Source of the DNA: an uncultured Eubacteriales bacterium
GTDB taxonomy: Bacteria > Bacillota > Clostridia > Lachnospirales > Lachnospiraceae
Assembly (NCBI GenBank): GCA_951800645.1
Contig: CATOIK010000004.1
Coordinates: 88,627-152,626, forward strand
Reading direction: 5' to 3'
DNA length: 64,000 nt
Positions 44,148-53,052 of the stretch are shown here, piece after piece (position 1 is the first letter of the stretch; each line of letters begins with the position of its first letter). Both the position numbers and the translations under genes were made by a program. The notes under the pieces are model-generated. The model saw only the letters and a program-made list of their open reading frames with translations, was not told the origin of the DNA and did no database searches.

Positions 44148-46847
44148 TTAATCTTGCGGCATGGTAAACGCCGGACGAATACCTGTCGTACATGTAACAT
44201 CTATTTCAACATCGCCGGTTCCGTCTGCTGGCCGGACACCTGCAAAATGAATATTTCCGTTCACCAGGTCTACCATGTATACCATACCAGTATCATAATT
44301 CCTGGATGTTCCCATCGGATTGCGGAGCCAATATCCTTTTGAAAATGCACCATACTGACTTTCTGGATTGTCTTCATCAGAACCGTCAAACTTCCACAAC
44401 CAATTTTTGTATTTCAGAGCCTCATCCACAGATAAAATAAACAGCTTATCTGCCATCCGCTGGTTTCCGATGTAATTTACGCTCAAACCTTCTTCTGTCA
44501 GCTGACTGAACTGGTTTTCTTCTGTACTGCCTGTGTAAGCATAAGAAACACCAATATTGATTGGCTCAGTATTATAAAAATTCTGTTCGGATTGCCTCAG
44601 CCAATTACGGATATTGGAATATTTATAATCATTCGTCTGACCGAAATTCACAACAGGCCCCGGAATGAATACATATCCATAAGTTCCATCCTCTAACCGC
44701 CTGTACTCATATTTAGAACCCCAACTGGCCGGAATCACGGAATCACACAGGAAAAGCGCTGCCCGACGATGTGTGTCAGTCTTGTCCGAATAATTGTCAT
44801 CAATACATCGAAACAGATATGTTTCTTCACCAATTTCTCGTGCCTGCATATCTCCAATATTCCAATGAACCGGTTCTGGCTGTCCTACATCTGGTTTTTT
44901 CAGCAGAATAGCTGGACGAATTCCATAGCTCTCGCTATCCGAATCCACTTCAACAACGGTTCCAGAATCCTCAATCATAATCAGACCATTGTTGCCAGAT
45001 GTCCGCGTCAGGTAATCCTGCAGTTGATACTGTATGGCTTCTTCTTTACTTAGGAGCGCCGCATATCCTGCCTGTCCATCAACCGTAATTACCATAAGGG
45101 AAGCGCCGGATATGGAAAAACCATTCTGCCATCCAGATGCAAAATACCGGTATGGGTTTGATTCTAAGTATTGGTGACTACCATAACCTCCGAATGCTTG
45201 AACCGAAATGGACTCATTACTCACATACAACATTCCCCCCTGATAATCCTCGTCAATACACTGAAAACTTAATTTCTGTTTTGGCTGGCCGTTTATGGAC
45301 AGTTCTGCCAAAATTTCACTGCCCAAATGCTGTTCAAAAGAGCGTGTATTGCATCGCTCACAGATAGAATCACCATTCTGATCCAGATGGCCCAAAGCAG
45401 CCACAATAACAGTCTCCTCCAAACCGCATTTATTGCAGTAATATAAGGTACGCCCTTTCCTAAGACATGTTGCCTCTGCATTTACCGTCTGATTCCAATC
45501 GTGTCGGCAAACCGTCTTATTATAAATATGTTTGATGGCAAATCTGGAAATCGTGTAAATATCCTTTCCGATTGTAATTTGGTCTACAGTCAGGTTGGAG
45601 TACTCGATTTCATCCCGGTAAAAATCTTTCAAAATCGTACCGGAAGGAAGTATGTTTTTTCCAATCACATAAGCTGTATGTTCTTTAGAGTCTTCTATCT
45701 GACCTGCAAATGTGATTAAACGAATGTCGTTCGCTCCCTGAGTATCAACAATAAAGCGACTGTCCGGAATATGTTCCGTACTCTCACCAGTAACCTTGCT
45801 TTCTTCTGACTTGGCTTCATCAAGCCAGGTCTTCAGTTTTAGCCTTTCTTCCTCCCAGGGATCCTTTTCTTCTTCTACTATCCCATCCTGCTCAAATTCT
45901 ATATAGTAAATTTGCTTTCCGGGACCATACACCGTAATAGTGAAAGGCGGAGGAACTAACGCTTTCCATATCCGTCCCTCATCATCAATAATTTTTGACC
46001 GATAGTTTACAGTCAGCGTTTCTCCATCCTTCGTTCTTCCCCGTCTGGGAGCTGCAATTTCAATCTGATGACTTTCTTTGTCCACAAATCGAATCTGCCA
46101 GTCTACCATCTCAGTTTCAGATGGGGTGGCTTCTGGATCTGACGGTTCTGATGGTGTTGCTGTTGTATCTTCTTCATCCGGCTCTGATGGTGTTGCTACC
46201 GTATCCCCATCTTCCGGTTCTTCTGGAAGTGGTTCATCTTCATCTGGAACAAAATCATCTTCCGGTAAGTCCGGCTCTGACGGTTTCTGTGGACGAGAGG
46301 AACCTCCTCCACCGCCACTGCCTCCGCTTCTGTTACCTGCAGCGTATAAATCAACGGATGAGATGGTCCGAATCCCTTTTCCTGGAATCGATATAACATT
46401 TCCGGCATCATCAATCCATGCTCCGTAAGTATCTACCCAATAACCATCCGGCGTTACCGCTCCGGCATACATGGCTCCCTGTGGGTATCCTGTAAGCTCT
46501 GAAGTGGAAAAATAATAACATCGGCCATCAATCCACTGCCAACCGGTAAGCATAGCGCCTTCTGGAATCAGTGGAACTGTTCCGGGTCTCGATCCTTGAC
46601 CTGGCATCAGGAAGTACCAATGTTCGTTTTCCTGATACCAACCGGTAAGCATCTTTCCTGTCTCATCAAATCGATACCACCAGTTATCTATGATCGCCCA
46701 GGCATTCTGAACATATCCCTGCGTTTCTGTCTGATAACGCCATCTATCAGCGCTTTTCTCCCATCCCGATGCATATGTAGGTATTGCCTGCAAAAGCACC
46801 AGCGTAGCAATCAGCACATTTGCTAATTTTTGCTTTAATTTCATCAT
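44148..46847 (-). CDS. Secreted protein with N-terminal wall repeats and C-terminal DUF6273-like lectin-fold domains (899 aa)
   Basis: A signal peptide (to about residue 26) is followed by cell-wall-binding repeats (MLTGWYQENEHWYFLMPGQG). A GGSGGGGGSS hinge and a long acidic Pro/Ser linker with repeated ATPSEP follow. The middle has a zinc-ribbon-like Cys cluster (CRHD, YYCNKCG, CERCNTR; about 450-500). Two related domains end in GIRPA (near 665 and 895). They resemble DUF6273, a formylglycine-enzyme or C-type-lectin-like fold used for ligand binding. No reverse transcriptase or template repeat is present, so diversification by a retroelement is not supported. Confidence 0.75.
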   Translation of the reverse strand: MMKLKQKLANVLIATLVLLQAIPTYASGWEKSADRWRYQTETQGYVQNAWAIIDNWWYRFDETGKMLTGWYQENEHWYFLMPGQGSRPGTVPLIPEGAMLTGWQWIDGRCYYFSTSELTGYPQGAMYAGAVTPDGYWVDTYGAWIDDAGNVISIPGKGIRTISSVDLYAAGNRSGGSGGGGGSSRPQKPSEPDLPEDDFVPDEDEPLPEEPEDGDTVATPSEPDEEDTTATPSEPSDPEATPSETEMVDWQIRFVDKESHQIEIAAPRRGRTKDGETLTVNYRSKIIDDEGRIWKALVPPPFTITVYGPGKQIYYIEFEQDGIVEEEKDPWEEERLKLKTWLDEAKSEESKVTGESTEHIPDSRFIVDTQGANDIRLITFAGQIEDSKEHTAYVIGKNILPSGTILKDFYRDEIEYSNLTVDQITIGKDIYTISRFAIKHIYNKTVCRHDWNQTVNAEATCLRKGRTLYYCNKCGLEETVIVAALGHLDQNGDSICERCNTRSFEQHLGSEILAELSINGQPKQKLSFQCIDEDYQGGMLYVSNESISVQAFGGYGSHQYLESNPYRYFASGWQNGFSISGASLMVITVDGQAGYAALLSKEEAIQYQLQDYLTRTSGNNGLIMIEDSGTVVEVDSDSESYGIRPAILLKKPDVGQPEPVHWNIGDMQAREIGEETYLFRCIDDNYSDKTDTHRRAALFLCDSVIPASWGSKYEYRRLEDGTYGYVFIPGPVVNFGQTNDYKYSNIRNWLRQSEQNFYNTEPINIGVSYAYTGSTEENQFSQLTEEGLSVNYIGNQRMADKLFILSVDEALKYKNWLWKFDGSDEDNPESQYGAFSKGYWLRNPMGTSRNYDTGMVYMVDLVNGNIHFAGVRPADGTGDVEIDVTCTTGIRPAFTMPQD

Positions 46848-46859
46848 TTTGCCCTTCTT

Positions 46860-47465
46860 TTATTGTTTGCCTTCCCTATTCCATGAAGCAACTGCCGCGT
46901 AAGTACTATTATTTAATCCAGAATAAACAAACGGATCTGGCGAGTATTCCGCAAAAAATGTTCTGTCGGAACTATCTGCCATCATTCTCTTCAACTCTTC
47001 CTGGTCATCCTTCGTTACAAAAGAAAAAATATATCGTGCATCATCATAGAGAGGATTCGCAATAACATCATATGCCTTTGGCAGCTCATCCGGTTTTGCT
47101 CCACATACAAATACACGAATATCGCTTTCCAGAAAGGACGGCTGATTAAATGCCGGATCGTCTGCCGCTCCAAAGTCTTTTATGATGAAATTGTAATCAT
47201 TTTTAATCAGCTCCTTAATGGCAGCCATTTCGTAAAATTCCATGTTCTGATAGTGTGTGCAATTTCCTTCTACCTTCACATCTTCATAAGCGTTCTGCAA
47301 ATCTCGGACAAAGTGATGTCCGTAATGATCCATTTCCACATAGCAAACCCGGTTCCCCATCATCTGTAAATAACATAATATCTGCAGTGCCTGGGTAGTG
47401 GTTCCTATCCGGCTCTGGGCTCCGGCCACTCCTATGGTTTTTAATGTCCTCACTGGATTCTTCAT
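46860..47465 (-). CDS. MinD/ParA-like protein with degenerate P-loop (201 aa)
   Basis: I start the gene at ATG 47465 (MKNPVRTLKTIGVAGAQSRI), where AGAGGATAAAAACC provides the SD; a longer frame from 47510 would overlap the upstream gene. It has the MinD/ParA-type beginning and fold (VCYVEMDHYGH, FIIKDFGAAD as Walker B-like strand). In the P-loop GAQSRIGTTT, the position normally occupied by Lys in GKTT is Thr, so normal ATP hydrolysis is doubtful. It is paired with a paralogue upstream, 5 bp away. It may act as a regulator or polar-localisation factor of the transfer machinery. Confidence 0.7.
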   Translation of the reverse strand: MKNPVRTLKTIGVAGAQSRIGTTTQALQILCYLQMMGNRVCYVEMDHYGHHFVRDLQNAYEDVKVEGNCTHYQNMEFYEMAAIKELIKNDYNFIIKDFGAADDPAFNQPSFLESDIRVFVCGAKPDELPKAYDVIANPLYDDARYIFSFVTKDDQEELKRMMADSSDRTFFAEYSPDPFVYSGLNNSTYAAVASWNREGKQ

Positions 47466-47470
47466 GGTTT

Positions 47471-48613
47471 TTATCCTCTTTTCTTTAACTTCGCAAGTCC
47501 TCCTGCCCACTTGAATACTGACTTTTTCTTTTCTGGTGGTATCATTAAGTATTCGGAGAGTATCTCATCGGCCACAATATTTTTTTCATTCTTATTGTTA
47601 AGAAACGGTTCCGCCTTATAATCCAAAAAGTATACATTAAGCGGATCTCCGTTAGGCAACTTCATCTCCCGCTTAAGAGCCTTTTGATAATCCTGATAAG
47701 CAAGATTAAAGCAGATATTGATTTTTTCCAGTACATCGTCTGGAATTTGTGAAATCATTGCTAACACACGCCCAAACTCCCAGTTCTTTGTACCGGCGAC
47801 CAGTATACGGATATGGCATCTGCAAAAATCCCGCATTTGTGTAGATGCTACATTCAATTCCCCAAAATCGCAGACAATGAAGTTATAGCTTTTTTCCAGG
47901 ATTGGTTTCATCGCCTCTTTCTGACGACAATTTGGATAATAATCAATCCCATCTGCCACAAAATAGGTCTGGTCAACCATCTTTGCTCCAAAACCATCCC
48001 TGATTCTCTCAAAATCACCGGAATCATTTCGTTCACACAGGGCAACAATATAACCCTTTGACCGTAGATAAGTGGCCAAAGTAATGGCCGTGTGACTGGC
48101 ACCTATGCGTTTCTGAGTTCCGGCTACAGCAAGCTGCACACGAATTACTGCTTTTTGCTTTTCCTCAACAATGGCAACAGTGTCTTTTACATCTCGAAAT
48201 ACCAGGGCATCTTTATAGCTTTTGCCCTTTTCTGATAAGCAGATAACCAGTTCCGATTTCATCTGAAGATAATCCGTTGTCGCAATAATGTTTTGAATAC
48301 CCAGGCCAAAAAGGGCAGCTAACATCTTATCTCCCGGTGCACGGTTTGGTGAGATAACAATGATTCTCGCTTCATCGTACAGCATCCGGTAGGAATTGAT
48401 TGCATCCACAATATCCTCATCTGCATCATCTAATGCGCTGGTATCAATAATGAGCATGGATACATTTTTGTTGAATTTAGAGATATTCGTTTTCATATAT
48501 TTTTTCAGCATCAGGTGATTATCAACCACATAATCAATAATGATGCCTCCACATTCAGCGATTGTGGAACCGATTGTCTGGTTGCAGGCCTGGCTGCTGA
48601 TATAGAAAATCAT
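47471..48613 (-). CDS. CpaE/MinD-like protein with degenerate P-loop (380 aa)
   Basis: The N-terminal half (about 1-150) resembles a receiver or CpaE-like pseudoreceiver (NVSMLIIDTSALDDADEDIV). The second half is a MinD/ParA-like domain starting at VAGTQKRIGASHTAITLATY (about 162). The P-loop reads GTQKRIGASH, with Ala at the Lys position, the same kind of loss as its downstream paralogue. FIVCDFGELN marks the Walker B-like strand. CpaE-type proteins localise pilus or secretion machines at the pole, and here it lies beside T4SS genes. It is immediately downstream of a 104-aa gene with no gap. Confidence 0.7.
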   Translation of the reverse strand: MIFYISSQACNQTIGSTIAECGGIIIDYVVDNHLMLKKYMKTNISKFNKNVSMLIIDTSALDDADEDIVDAINSYRMLYDEARIIVISPNRAPGDKMLAALFGLGIQNIIATTDYLQMKSELVICLSEKGKSYKDALVFRDVKDTVAIVEEKQKAVIRVQLAVAGTQKRIGASHTAITLATYLRSKGYIVALCERNDSGDFERIRDGFGAKMVDQTYFVADGIDYYPNCRQKEAMKPILEKSYNFIVCDFGELNVASTQMRDFCRCHIRILVAGTKNWEFGRVLAMISQIPDDVLEKINICFNLAYQDYQKALKREMKLPNGDPLNVYFLDYKAEPFLNNKNEKNIVADEILSEYLMIPPEKKKSVFKWAGGLAKLKKRG

Positions 48614-48928
48614 CTATAACACCTCCTCACAGATTAGAACTTCTGCCAGCTTTTTCTTAGATAATCCAGTATTTTGTGCCATTTCCGAAAGTGCATCATA
48701 ATCAGCACGGTTAATGGTAATCGGTATCGCCATCGGGCGACGGTCAATTTCACTTGTAATCTGAATCGGGAGTTCTGACTGAGCCAGATGCCTGGTCAAT
48801 GCTGCAAGTAAAATTGTACGGAATCGTTCGCACTGCCCAGTACCAGAATTTCTTGGATCATTCATCACTTTTTCGTAAATCCCTGTGGGCAGCCAAAGCT
48901 GTAGGGAAACAGTATCTTTCTTTATCAT
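48614..48928 (-). CDS. Small protein of the transfer operon, possibly ribbon-helix-helix
   Basis: The 104-aa protein starts with a strand-like VSLQLWLPTGIYEKVM and ends with a helical NRADYDALSEMAQNTGLSKKKLAEVLI region. The latter looks like the recognition helices of small DNA-binding proteins. It is sandwiched between the 28-aa membrane peptide gene and the CpaE-like gene, without any gap to the latter. A role as DNA-binding partner of the MinD/ParA-like pair is plausible, but family assignment is uncertain. Confidence 0.5.
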   Translation of the reverse strand: MIKKDTVSLQLWLPTGIYEKVMNDPRNSGTGQCERFRTILLAALTRHLAQSELPIQITSEIDRRPMAIPITINRADYDALSEMAQNTGLSKKKLAEVLICEEVL

Positions 48929-48942
48929 TGTTTTGTCCTCAT

Positions 48943-49029
48943 TTAATTGGTGAAATTGTAAAACATTGCAACGATCGAAATAAGAAGCAATGCCCCGATT
49001 TTAATAATCTTATTAACTTTGTTGTCCAT
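48943..49029 (-). CDS. 28-aa single-span membrane peptide
   Basis: A frame from ATG 49029 encodes a short charged start (MDNKVNKIIK), one hydrophobic helix (IGALLLISIVAMFY) and NFTN. It overlaps the 3' end of the degenerate NlpC gene by 17 bp and has GGGTGG upstream, so it is probably translated by coupling. The 17-bp overlap is the same size as those at 20198-20214 and 53669-53685. Tiny membrane peptides of this type can be T4SS subunits or regulators, but no family is recognised. Confidence 0.5.
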   Translation of the reverse strand: MDNKVNKIIKIGALLLISIVAMFYNFTN

Positions 49030-49903
49030 CTGAAATCCACCCTTTCAAATTGATTTCTTTTGTTCCTGGAATCCAGGGAAGTTCCGGTCTGCAGAAAAAC
49101 TGAAGCTTTACCGGCGCTGAATCGCCAAGAAACTCATTCTTTTGGCTCTGCAGATAACATAGTCGGTTCGTTCCAAATGGAAATTCCTGATTCCAGCTTC
49201 CATCCATTAAAGAAAATACCACTTCTCCGTCTACCGATCCGATACAGATTCCATAGAAATTATCTTCTGCAGATTCATTATCTGAGTAAAGCCCCAGATC
49301 TCCCACCTGCAGTTCGTCCACTGATACTTTCTCGCTCTCCTCATACACCTTATAGGGAGTCTCAAATTCCGGTGCACAGTTCCCAAAGGTATTCCGAAGC
49401 ACCCACACAATATATCCGGTATTTCCCATTCCAGATACTCGGGCTGCACTGTCTCGCAGGTCTACTCCATCTGCATAAGTTTTACTGGCACATCCATAAT
49501 TTACACCGTTAAAGGTGTAAGGCTGCGTATAGGCATATTCCAACATGAAAGCCTGAAAACCGGCTTTCGTTGCCCGCTCCGGTGGCACCACCAGACTATC
49601 CTCCATTGTCGGAATATTCTCCGCCTCTGGATCTCCCTCTCCATCTAATAATTCTTCAGGTATTTCTGGTTCCGGAAAATAGTCTAAATTATCTTCGGCC
49701 TCTGTTATCGGTACTGGCCGTGTTTCCTCCTCGACTCGAACTAAGCCATCCTCATGGACGACAGAAAATTCTACCCCTACTTCACTTTGTTTTGTATCCT
49801 TCTTTCCAAAAATGATGTAACTAATCAAAGCGGCAACTACAATAAGCAACACAAGAAAAAACATGCTTTTCCAGTTTACCATTACCTTATTGTCTTTCAT
49901 CAC
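49013..49903 (-). CDS. Membrane-anchored NlpC/P60-like protein lacking the catalytic residues
   Basis: The 296-aa protein has an N-terminal membrane anchor (MFFLVLLIVVAALISYIIFG, about residues 14-33), an acidic linker rich in Pro/Glu, and an NlpC/P60-like domain (about 120-260). Where active enzymes have DCSG followed by FVxW, this protein has GNTGYIVW, so the nucleophilic Cys is replaced by Thr. The usual H-V-G-I-Y-I-G strand reads YGICIGSV without the His. It is therefore predicted to be inactive. It lies 15 bp downstream of an apparently active NlpC/P60 lipoprotein and may be its structural partner. Confidence 0.7.
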   Translation of the reverse strand: MMKDNKVMVNWKSMFFLVLLIVVAALISYIIFGKKDTKQSEVGVEFSVVHEDGLVRVEEETRPVPITEAEDNLDYFPEPEIPEELLDGEGDPEAENIPTMEDSLVVPPERATKAGFQAFMLEYAYTQPYTFNGVNYGCASKTYADGVDLRDSAARVSGMGNTGYIVWVLRNTFGNCAPEFETPYKVYEESEKVSVDELQVGDLGLYSDNESAEDNFYGICIGSVDGEVVFSLMDGSWNQEFPFGTNRLCYLQSQKNEFLGDSAPVKLQFFCRPELPWIPGTKEINLKGWISDGQQS

Positions 49904-49918
49904 ATCAAACCTCCCTCA

Positions 49919-51136
49919 CTACTTCAATCCAGATGGTCTTACGATGGAACGAAAACTACTTTGCTTATAGATACTCAGTGAATCCACTCTTACGCCAGCT
50001 TTGGTACTTTTCGCATGTGCGATTTTTCCATCTCCGATATACATCACTACATGTGTAATATTTTTATACCGGCCATTCTCACTGCTGCTAATATAAATTA
50101 AATCCCCAGGAGCAAGCTCTGAATATCCCACCTGGCAACCTCGCTGCTCAAGGCCCCTTGCCTGTTCCGCTGCTGTATTTGCCCCTTTCCATGAAATATC
50201 AATACCATAAGCCTTATAGGCACAATACACTAAGCCGGAACAGTCATAATGCGTTGGACCAAACCGGCTAGCCGAAGTCCCTGGATGAATTTTACAATAG
50301 GAGCAATCCTTCCGGCGGCTTCTGTGATAATCCTCTCCTTGAGAATAACCTAATCCGACTTTCGAGACTGCCCAGGCACTTACCTGACCGGTCAAGGATT
50401 CATCAAATGCAATATCTCCGGCAAAGCCAGTATTTCCGCCTGGTTGATAGCCACTACCATTTCCATTTCCGTCAGTAATACCGGCAGCCAGTAAAAAGGA
50501 TTCATACAGCTCCGTTGCATCAATAAAGTATCCTCTGTTCTGTATGTATTCAAATGTATCCGAGGGAAAAAGCTCTGCAGCCATAGAAGGTTCATTGTCT
50601 GGGTCATCTGTCATATAATTCTGGCTGGAAACCGGAAAATATTTTACACTGACAGTAAAAGACATATCTTCACCTTCAACGATTATATCCCCCCGAATCT
50701 GATTATAAAAATTCAAGATTGCCAGCTCTTCAAAGATATATTTGTTCCCTTTCAGGATATTTTCGTCTACCAGCTGAAGATAGGCCATTGCAGGTGCAAG
50801 CGGCGGCTCCGGCAGAATAACCGTAACCGTAGGATATTCGTAATAAGTCTCTGTACTCATCGAACCATCCGGATTGGTTATCGTATTACTATGCTCTTCT
50901 TTATTTTCTTCTTTAACTTCTGCCGCCTTTTCATTAAGTGCTTCCGTAATTTGCTTTAGATGCGCCTGGCGCCCCCGCTGTACTTCCTGGTAGTATTCAA
51001 ATTCTATGATATTAAAATCTCTGGTCAATACTTTCTTGTCTCCGGCAAGTCCCTGGGCACGCTGCAAATCACCGCAGCCAGACAGCAGCAACAGCAAAAA
51101 GGCAAAAACAGAAACTACCCTTATCTGTTTCCACAT
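49919..51136 (-). CDS. NlpC/P60 peptidoglycan hydrolase lipoprotein of the transfer system
   Basis: The 405-aa protein has a lipobox (LLLLLSGC, Cys about residue 21), a helical linker, and a middle domain of unknown fold. Its C-terminal NlpC/P60 domain has the catalytic Cys in THYDCSGLVYCAY and His in NITHVVMYIG. It would cut peptide stems of peptidoglycan to let the T4SS cross the wall, as VirB1/CwlT-type proteins do in other Gram-positive ICEs. The start overlaps the virB4-like stop by 1 bp. The two extra Cys in the insertion CSYCKIHPG could be structural. Confidence 0.85.
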   Translation of the reverse strand: MWKQIRVVSVFAFLLLLLSGCGDLQRAQGLAGDKKVLTRDFNIIEFEYYQEVQRGRQAHLKQITEALNEKAAEVKEENKEEHSNTITNPDGSMSTETYYEYPTVTVILPEPPLAPAMAYLQLVDENILKGNKYIFEELAILNFYNQIRGDIIVEGEDMSFTVSVKYFPVSSQNYMTDDPDNEPSMAAELFPSDTFEYIQNRGYFIDATELYESFLLAAGITDGNGNGSGYQPGGNTGFAGDIAFDESLTGQVSAWAVSKVGLGYSQGEDYHRSRRKDCSYCKIHPGTSASRFGPTHYDCSGLVYCAYKAYGIDISWKGANTAAEQARGLEQRGCQVGYSELAPGDLIYISSSENGRYKNITHVVMYIGDGKIAHAKSTKAGVRVDSLSIYKQSSFRSIVRPSGLK

Positions 51137-53037
51137 TAACGGCCTCCTGCACTACCAAACATGGATAGTAGCTCATCACAAACATCCATTCTGAGATCCA
51201 TTCTGGTTCCGCCGCAAAACAGGATACCCTGTCCGCGGTTTTTACCAGCAAGGATTACTTCCTCCTGGTCTGATAAATCATATACCTCTTTCGTTTCTCT
51301 TAAATTCTTTCCGTCCGTTCCCATAATAAATTTATAGGTGGCATTATCCGATAATGCCTGCCCATAACGCCGGACAGATTCATCAAAAATATCAACAACT
51401 GAATGGGTAATAAACATCAGGCCACCTTCATATTTTCTATCTCGCTTAGAAATATTACGCATGGTTTTCATCAGCTCTGGAGATTCCGGATCTACAAACA
51501 GGTAACCTTCGTCAACCACAAAAAGTACTCGTTCCGTCCGGTCATAGCTCATCTCGCCCCAGGCCCAGTTTGTTATGTTGTGGAACTGTGCTCGCTTAAC
51601 ATTATCATCCAGATCCAGAAGCATGGAAACATCCAACACCACAAAGGCGCTATTAGGCAGCATAGTTGTGTATCCATTCCAAAGGCTGGAATCTGCCCCA
51701 ATCGCAACCGATTCAATAAGCAGCGTCAAAACTCTATAATCTTCCCGATTCTGAATTCCCAGATCTGTTTCTGACTTTTTTTTCAATAAACGATAAAGAT
51801 CTTCCATAATTGGGAATTGTTCATTTTTGAAATGTCGTACATCGGTATCTCTGGTAATTCCAAATGCTTCATATAATTCCAGTAAACATCGTTCAAGCAG
51901 TGCTTTTCGGATTGCAGTATACTCATCGCCCAGATACAGATGAAAAAATACCCGCAGCTGCTGCAGATGAATATAAAGGTCTGATTGTCCATTCTCAGAA
52001 TCATAGGCAATGACATCTTCCAATGATTGTCCTGCAGCTAAAGCTTCTATTTTCATTTCTTCAAGCTCTGCCTGGGTGAACTTTGCTGAAGGACGAATCT
52101 GCAGTGGATTTATCCGGCCATTTGCCCCTCCCCCGCAGGAGATAACATCACCTTGTATCTCTGGTCGTTGTGCCAGATCAACATACTCTCGCTCCGGATC
52201 AAATATAATAATGCGTGTTCCAAAGGCAAATTCCTTTGTAATAATGTCCTTAATAGCGGTTGATTTTCCAGTACCCGGAACGCCGGTAATCAGCCAGTTT
52301 GAATTGGTTCTGTCTTTATTTCGTATCCATTGATTCAGTCGGACAATCCTCTTATTCTTTGTCTTTCCGAGATAGTAACCGGCTTTGTCATTTAATCCAG
52401 AGGCTGCCATTGGAAAACCGCCAACCAAAGTTGATATTGGCATATTCCGCTCTCCCTGGTTTGATACATTTTCATAATCTGGCAATCCATACGGAGACAG
52501 TGCCTGATACGCAAGGTTCTGACGAAATTTAAGCACTTTAAGGCTGCACTCTTCCACCGCAACCTGGCTGATTACTCTTTTAATTCTTGCATTCAATTCC
52601 TGCTCAGAGCGTCCCTGGACAAAAACCAGCATATTCACATATCCTACTGGTTCATTTTTGACAGATATTCGATTGATCATTTCCCGAATATCCCTGATAG
52701 CCTTTTCCAGCTTTTGCTTTTCGGACTCCTCTTTGACCGTTTCCTTATTCTCTTTTAACTCCTGAATACGCTTATTCATAACCTTTGTCATTCTATCAGG
52801 AGTCGTATAGCGATATTCAATACAGGTCATGCTTCCTTCTAGGTTGCATAAAGAAGATAGCCATCCAATATTTACCCCGGACGCTGGATACCTGCTAATG
52901 CAGTATATCCGGCCTACATTTTCGCCGATATTGGTATTTGTATTTGTAAAATCAATTCCCGGTGGGGTAATGATATTTAGCAGATTATGATTCACATCAT
53001 CTACAACGATTTGTTTTTCTTTTCCTTTGCTTTTCAT
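51136..53037 (-). CDS. VirB4-like T4SS ATPase, middle and motor domains
   Basis: VirB4 powers assembly and substrate transport of the conjugative channel. The 633-aa protein has a middle domain (about 30-200) and a motor domain with Walker A GVPGTGKST (252-260), IIIFDPEREYVDL after it, and Walker B RVLFVVDEGYLFVD. Full VirB4 proteins are typically about 800 aa. The missing N-terminal domain seems to be supplied by the upstream gene (53053-53685), 15 bp away. Downstream, the NlpC gene starts in the stop codon. The conserved ATPase motifs are intact. Confidence 0.9.
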   Translation of the reverse strand: MKSKGKEKQIVVDDVNHNLLNIITPPGIDFTNTNTNIGENVGRIYCISRYPASGVNIGWLSSLCNLEGSMTCIEYRYTTPDRMTKVMNKRIQELKENKETVKEESEKQKLEKAIRDIREMINRISVKNEPVGYVNMLVFVQGRSEQELNARIKRVISQVAVEECSLKVLKFRQNLAYQALSPYGLPDYENVSNQGERNMPISTLVGGFPMAASGLNDKAGYYLGKTKNKRIVRLNQWIRNKDRTNSNWLITGVPGTGKSTAIKDIITKEFAFGTRIIIFDPEREYVDLAQRPEIQGDVISCGGGANGRINPLQIRPSAKFTQAELEEMKIEALAAGQSLEDVIAYDSENGQSDLYIHLQQLRVFFHLYLGDEYTAIRKALLERCLLELYEAFGITRDTDVRHFKNEQFPIMEDLYRLLKKKSETDLGIQNREDYRVLTLLIESVAIGADSSLWNGYTTMLPNSAFVVLDVSMLLDLDDNVKRAQFHNITNWAWGEMSYDRTERVLFVVDEGYLFVDPESPELMKTMRNISKRDRKYEGGLMFITHSVVDIFDESVRRYGQALSDNATYKFIMGTDGKNLRETKEVYDLSDQEEVILAGKNRGQGILFCGGTRMDLRMDVCDELLSMFGSAGGR

Positions 53038-53052
53038 ATCATCCTATCCCCC

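Noticed and set aside
44148..46847. Possible diversity-generating retroelement target because of the C-terminal lectin-like fold
   Set aside because: No reverse transcriptase, no accessory gene and no template/variable repeat pair are visible in the window.
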